A DNA stretch of 10,342 nucleotides from Spirochaetia bacterium (GTDB lineage Bacteria; Spirochaetota; UBA12135), in the NCBI GenBank assembly GCA_003497555.1, contig DNNS01000461.1, positions 1 through 10,342 of the forward strand, read 5' to 3'. The translations under genes and the position numbers were made by a program. Numbering within the stretch: the stretch's first letter is position 1; each line of letters starts with the position of its first letter. A model generated the notes under the pieces. It worked only from the letters and a program-made list of their open reading frames with translations, ran no database searches and had not been told where the DNA came from. Shown here one piece after another: positions 7,758 through 10,342 of the stretch.

Positions 7758-10192
7758 ACAGACCGGGTCAAAACAGGACAGTATCGTCGGAATTTTTGAA
7801 AATCCATGAAATCAGCGGACTTGAACAGCATGATGTAATTTACTCAGTAACAACCGGTCTGGATGGAAATATTTATTTTGCGCCAAGCAGCGAATTTTAT
7901 CCCGGCAGCACTGCAAGAATATTTTCTTTTTGCCCGTCTGAAAAAACATTACGTGAAGTAGTTAATGTAGAAACACTGACCGGCAGCGACTTTTCGGATT
8001 ATAAACCGTCGCATAGCAAAATACATGTTTCTATGGTTACCGGAAAAGACGGAATTATATATGCCGCCACGCATTTAACCGCTCCTCCCCGCCGGGAAAA
8101 ATATGTCGGTATTTATGAAACGTACGGAGATCCTAAAAGGGGGTATCCCGGCAGTGTGATAATTGCCTATAACCCGAAAACTCAAAATGCAGTCAATCTG
8201 GGCAGAGTCTGCCCCTTCGAAGGCGCACGGGTAATGACTATCGACAAGGAAAGGGATATTTTATACATCATTTCCATGCCTAAATCGCACTTGTATTCTT
8301 TTGATATTAAAAAACGGTTCGCCAGGGATTTGGGAAGAGTATCTATGGAAAACTCGCTTGGTCTGGAATGCGACTACCGGGGATTCGTTTTTTTCACGGA
8401 TGATGAAGGAAGGATTGTGCGCTATGATCCGGAAAAAGATATTATTGAACGGCTCAGTATACAAATTCCGGACGCACCCTGGAGAAACGGCAAAGCTAAT
8501 TATGTACGCAGAACAGCGCTCTCTCCGGACGGAAAAACAATCTGGGGCTGCGGGACAAAATCCGTACGTTTGTTTGCATATAAGACTGATAAAGGTGCTC
8601 ATGGAGAAATGGTTGATCATGGATTCTTTCTTGGCACTGACAATTACGGCAGATGGCCGGATCTGCTTGCCTGCAAAGCCATGTGTTTTGGAAGAGATGG
8701 AAAGATCTACATAGCTTTTTCCGAAGATGAGGCATTAATCGCCTCAGGTAACTGCCGGATTTGCAGTTTTGATCCGGCTGCGGGGATAAAAAGAGATTTC
8801 GGTATAATTACCGGCAAGCACACACCCGAAATAATCACGGCACTCGATGCCAGCGCTGATAATAGCGGTAATATCTATTTCGGAACCCGTATTAAAAATC
8901 CTCCGCCCCAGCTTGCTGTTTTTACGCCTCCCCCGGATAACCTGCTTGATGAAGTATCCGATATTTTAAACCCGGGCACATCCTGTTTTTCTGAAAAAGA
9001 TATTTGCAACTGGATTATTGACAATAATGCTTCCGGATTTTCAGCTGCGCATAAACAGAAAAAAGGATCTCCCTATGTACAGGAAGGAAGCGTTACCCTG
9101 CGCGAACTTGGATGGAACAACCTTGGTTTAAAAATTCCCGACGGAGAGAGCCGAATAACCGCTTTAATTTGCCTGCCGGATGGTAAAATTTACGGAGCCA
9201 CCTCCGGCCGCAGATCTCATCTTTTTTTATTTAATCCTGCGGAATCCGGATATTACAAAGAAAGTTTTAATTCCTGTCCAATGGAAATACGAGTGATTGA
9301 AGACGCGCCTGCAATATGCAGATCAATGGCTGCGGATAAAAACGGCATTATTTATTTAGGTACAATATCCGGGACTTATAATAATCCGGCAGGCGGATGC
9401 ATATATTCCTATAATCCTGAAAACGAAACCCATATCTGGGAAGAGCATGGACTGCCGCGCCGGCCCTTTTTGTTAGGAGCAGAAAATGTAAAAATTATAA
9501 AAATTTACCAATTTGCTAATGAAGGGATCACTGCTCTGGCCATTGACCATACGAGAAACATCCTGTACGGGATTACATGCCCGGGTTCAAACTTTTTTGC
9601 CTATAATCTGCAGACCAAAAAAATAACATTACAAATAAAACTGGAAGCTCTCCGCACTTCCCAGTCACTTCTGTGCGACGCAGACGGCTATGTTTATGGA
9701 TCATTTAAAGAAGGCAGTATGTTCCGATTTAATCCAGAAAAAAAAAATATTGAAGATATAAATATTAAATTACCCGCTCAAAAAGGAAGAGAATATCTAA
9801 GCGCAGTAAACTCATTTACCGTCGGAGCTGATAATCTTATCTATGGAGGTACTACTGACGGAAATTTATTTTCCTATGATAAAAACCGTAATTTCATCAG
9901 ATCAATCGGGAAGCCAGCAATGAATAATGGCATCCCGGCACTATGTTCCGGAAATGACTATAGAATTTATGGAATAAACGGAACAGGAGACGATATAGCC
10001 CGTCTTTTTTGCTATGATATTAAAAACAATGATTGTAAAGACTTGGGCATTCTACAGGCAAGCGGTATTCCCAAATTTTGGGTCGGACATTGTTTTGAAT
10101 CAATGGCAACAGGATTAAATGGGGAGATCTATATCGGTGAAAGCGACAGGATATCTCACTTGTTTATTTATTATCCTTCAATAAAACAGTGA
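7754..10192 (+). CDS. Double beta-propeller protein (about 14 blades), no signal peptide
   Basis: This 812-residue protein consists mostly of a blade repeat: [DN]G-x-IY-x-G/A-T, then about 8-20 residues, then LFxY[DN]P and often DLG. I count seven blades between residues 36 and about 390 (including LDGNIYF 36-42, KDGIIYAAT 98-106 and NSGNIYFGT 370-378). A non-repeat linker of about 70 residues follows, then seven more blades from about 465 to 812 (DGKIYGAT from 476, NGIIYLGT 530-537, LNGEIYIGE ending at 796). Two seven-bladed propellers are the natural reading. Blades of this type occur in SMP-30/NHL-like proteins and in propeller polysaccharide lyases such as oligogalacturonate lyase (PL22). 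I see no firm family signature or catalytic set, so lyase, glycan-binding and scaffold roles all remain open. The start overlaps the previous stop by 4 bp, so production is probably coupled to the secreted enzyme, although this protein itself has no leader. Its 3' end overlaps the convergent gene by 22 bp. Confidence 0.65.
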   Translation: MNRPGQNRTVSSEFLKIHEISGLEQHDVIYSVTTGLDGNIYFAPSSEFYPGSTARIFSFCPSEKTLREVVNVETLTGSDFSDYKPSHSKIHVSMVTGKDGIIYAATHLTAPPRREKYVGIYETYGDPKRGYPGSVIIAYNPKTQNAVNLGRVCPFEGARVMTIDKERDILYIISMPKSHLYSFDIKKRFARDLGRVSMENSLGLECDYRGFVFFTDDEGRIVRYDPEKDIIERLSIQIPDAPWRNGKANYVRRTALSPDGKTIWGCGTKSVRLFAYKTDKGAHGEMVDHGFFLGTDNYGRWPDLLACKAMCFGRDGKIYIAFSEDEALIASGNCRICSFDPAAGIKRDFGIITGKHTPEIITALDASADNSGNIYFGTRIKNPPPQLAVFTPPPDNLLDEVSDILNPGTSCFSEKDICNWIIDNNASGFSAAHKQKKGSPYVQEGSVTLRELGWNNLGLKIPDGESRITALICLPDGKIYGATSGRRSHLFLFNPAESGYYKESFNSCPMEIRVIEDAPAICRSMAADKNGIIYLGTISGTYNNPAGGCIYSYNPENETHIWEEHGLPRRPFLLGAENVKIIKIYQFANEGITALAIDHTRNILYGITCPGSNFFAYNLQTKKITLQIKLEALRTSQSLLCDADGYVYGSFKEGSMFRFNPEKKNIEDINIKLPAQKGREYLSAVNSFTVGADNLIYGGTTDGNLFSYDKNRNFIRSIGKPAMNNGIPALCSGNDYRIYGINGTGDDIARLFCYDIKNNDCKDLGILQASGIPKFWVGHCFESMATGLNGEIYIGESDRISHLFIYYPSIKQ
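7859..8923 (+). repeat. First seven-blade propeller (residues 36-390)
   Basis: Blades are anchored by LDGNIYF, KDGIIYAAT, RDILYIIS, RGFVFFTDD, DGKTIWGCG, DGKIYIAF and SGNIYFGT. Most are followed by a [LI]xx[FY][DN]-type strand such as LYSFD, IVRYDP, LFAYK or ICSFDP. Blade boundaries are approximate. Confidence 0.6.
9146..10189 (+). repeat. Second seven-blade propeller (residues 465-812)
   Basis: Blades are anchored by DGKIYGAT, NGIIYLGT, RNILYGIT, DGYVYGSF, DNLIYGGT, DYRIYGIN and NGEIYIGE, paired with LFLFNP, IYSYNP, FFAYN, MFRFNP, LFSYD, LFCYD and LFIYYP. The first two blades align with those of the first propeller at offsets of 439 and 431 residues, which suggests duplication of a whole propeller. 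Confidence 0.6.
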
Positions 10193-10342
10193 ATACCGCG
10201 CATTATTTCACCAGGGTTCCGTCCCATGTGTCCACTGAATGCCTTCCCGACAGATGAATCAAACCATGTACTGGTAACGCATTTGGTTTCTGTATAAAAT
10301 CTCACTCCATCTCTGATTTCCGCTTCCGGATGCCGGTTAGAT
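10171..10342 (-). CDS. C-terminal end of a convergent gene (partial), unknown function
   Basis: On the minus strand a frame is open from the window edge for 56 codons to a TAA whose complement is at 10171-10173. The end reads ...TSTWFDSSVGKAFSGHMG then RNPGEIMRGIHCFIEG. The composition looks like real protein, with mixed glycine, tryptophan, charged and aromatic residues, and the region has no other good coding explanation. The last 22 bases overlap the end of the propeller gene tail to tail. I do not recognise the family. A + strand frame here (23 codons from the ATG at 10229) is shorter and less protein-like. Confidence 0.5.
   Translation of the reverse strand, partial: SNRHPEAEIRDGVRFYTETKCVTSTWFDSSVGKAFSGHMGRNPGEIMRGIHCFIEG

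Noticed and set aside
7517..7831. A 104-codon minus-strand frame across the junction of the GH42-like and propeller genes
   Set aside because: It is antisense to the well-supported end of one gene and start of the next, which are joined by ATGA.
8261..8620. A 119-codon minus-strand open frame
   Set aside because: It is antisense to four well-formed propeller blades, with no Shine-Dalgarno or protein-like pattern seen.
8301..8714. A 137-codon + strand open frame inside the propeller gene
   Set aside because: It lies wholly inside a clear propeller repeat in another frame, and its translation has no repeat or domain pattern.
10189..10211. Imperfect inverted repeat GTGAATA ... TATTTCAC as a bidirectional terminator
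   Set aside because: The stem is about 7 bp with a bulge, AT-rich, with no T-tract on either strand, and it overlaps coding sequence.

Overview
The window is a compact, AT-rich, almost fully coding stretch. It holds four complete genes on the + strand (95-10192), the tail of a probable fifth gene upstream (1-98), and the end of a convergent gene on the - strand (10171-10342). Gaps between the + strand genes are 17 bp, 17 bp and a 4-bp ATGA overlap; a second ATGA overlap probably joins the upstream partial gene. This spacing, with good Shine-Dalgarno sequences at two of the starts, indicates one operon whose promoter lies outside the window. I see no tRNA, rRNA, CRISPR, IS element, riboswitch or convincing terminator, and no gene-free stretch over 300 bases.

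All four complete genes look carbohydrate-related or scaffold-like. Gene 1 (95-907) resembles a NodB-type polysaccharide deacetylase-fold protein. Gene 2 (925-2982) looks like an orphan glycoside hydrolase: an N-terminal beta-sandwich, a TIM barrel with an FDGAYFDG acidic motif, and a C-terminal beta domain. Gene 3 (3000-7757, 1585 residues) is a secreted modular enzyme. In order it has a signal peptide, two tandem CBM-like jelly rolls, a GH42-like barrel with candidate catalytic glutamates E586 and E765, a GH2-type sugar-binding jelly roll apparently inserted late in that barrel, and two class-I-glutamine-amidotransferase-like domains. Gene 4 (7754-10192) has about 14 propeller-blade repeats in two sets of seven and no signal peptide.

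A reasonable reading (inference) is a glycan-degradation operon. The gene 3 enzyme would cut a galactoside-type polymer outside the cytoplasm, while the leaderless gene 2 and gene 1 products would process fragments inside. The propeller protein could bind glycan or act as a lyase or scaffold. No transporter, SusC/SusD pair, sulfatase or regulator is visible, so the locus is not a classical Bacteroidetes PUL.

The organism is uncertain. Low GC, a hydrophobic signal peptide ending in Phe-Cys, and these uncommon families fit a Gram-negative carbohydrate specialist such as a spirochaete or a Lentisphaerae/Verrucomicrobia-type (PVC) bacterium. This rests on recalled family distribution and not on any marker gene.
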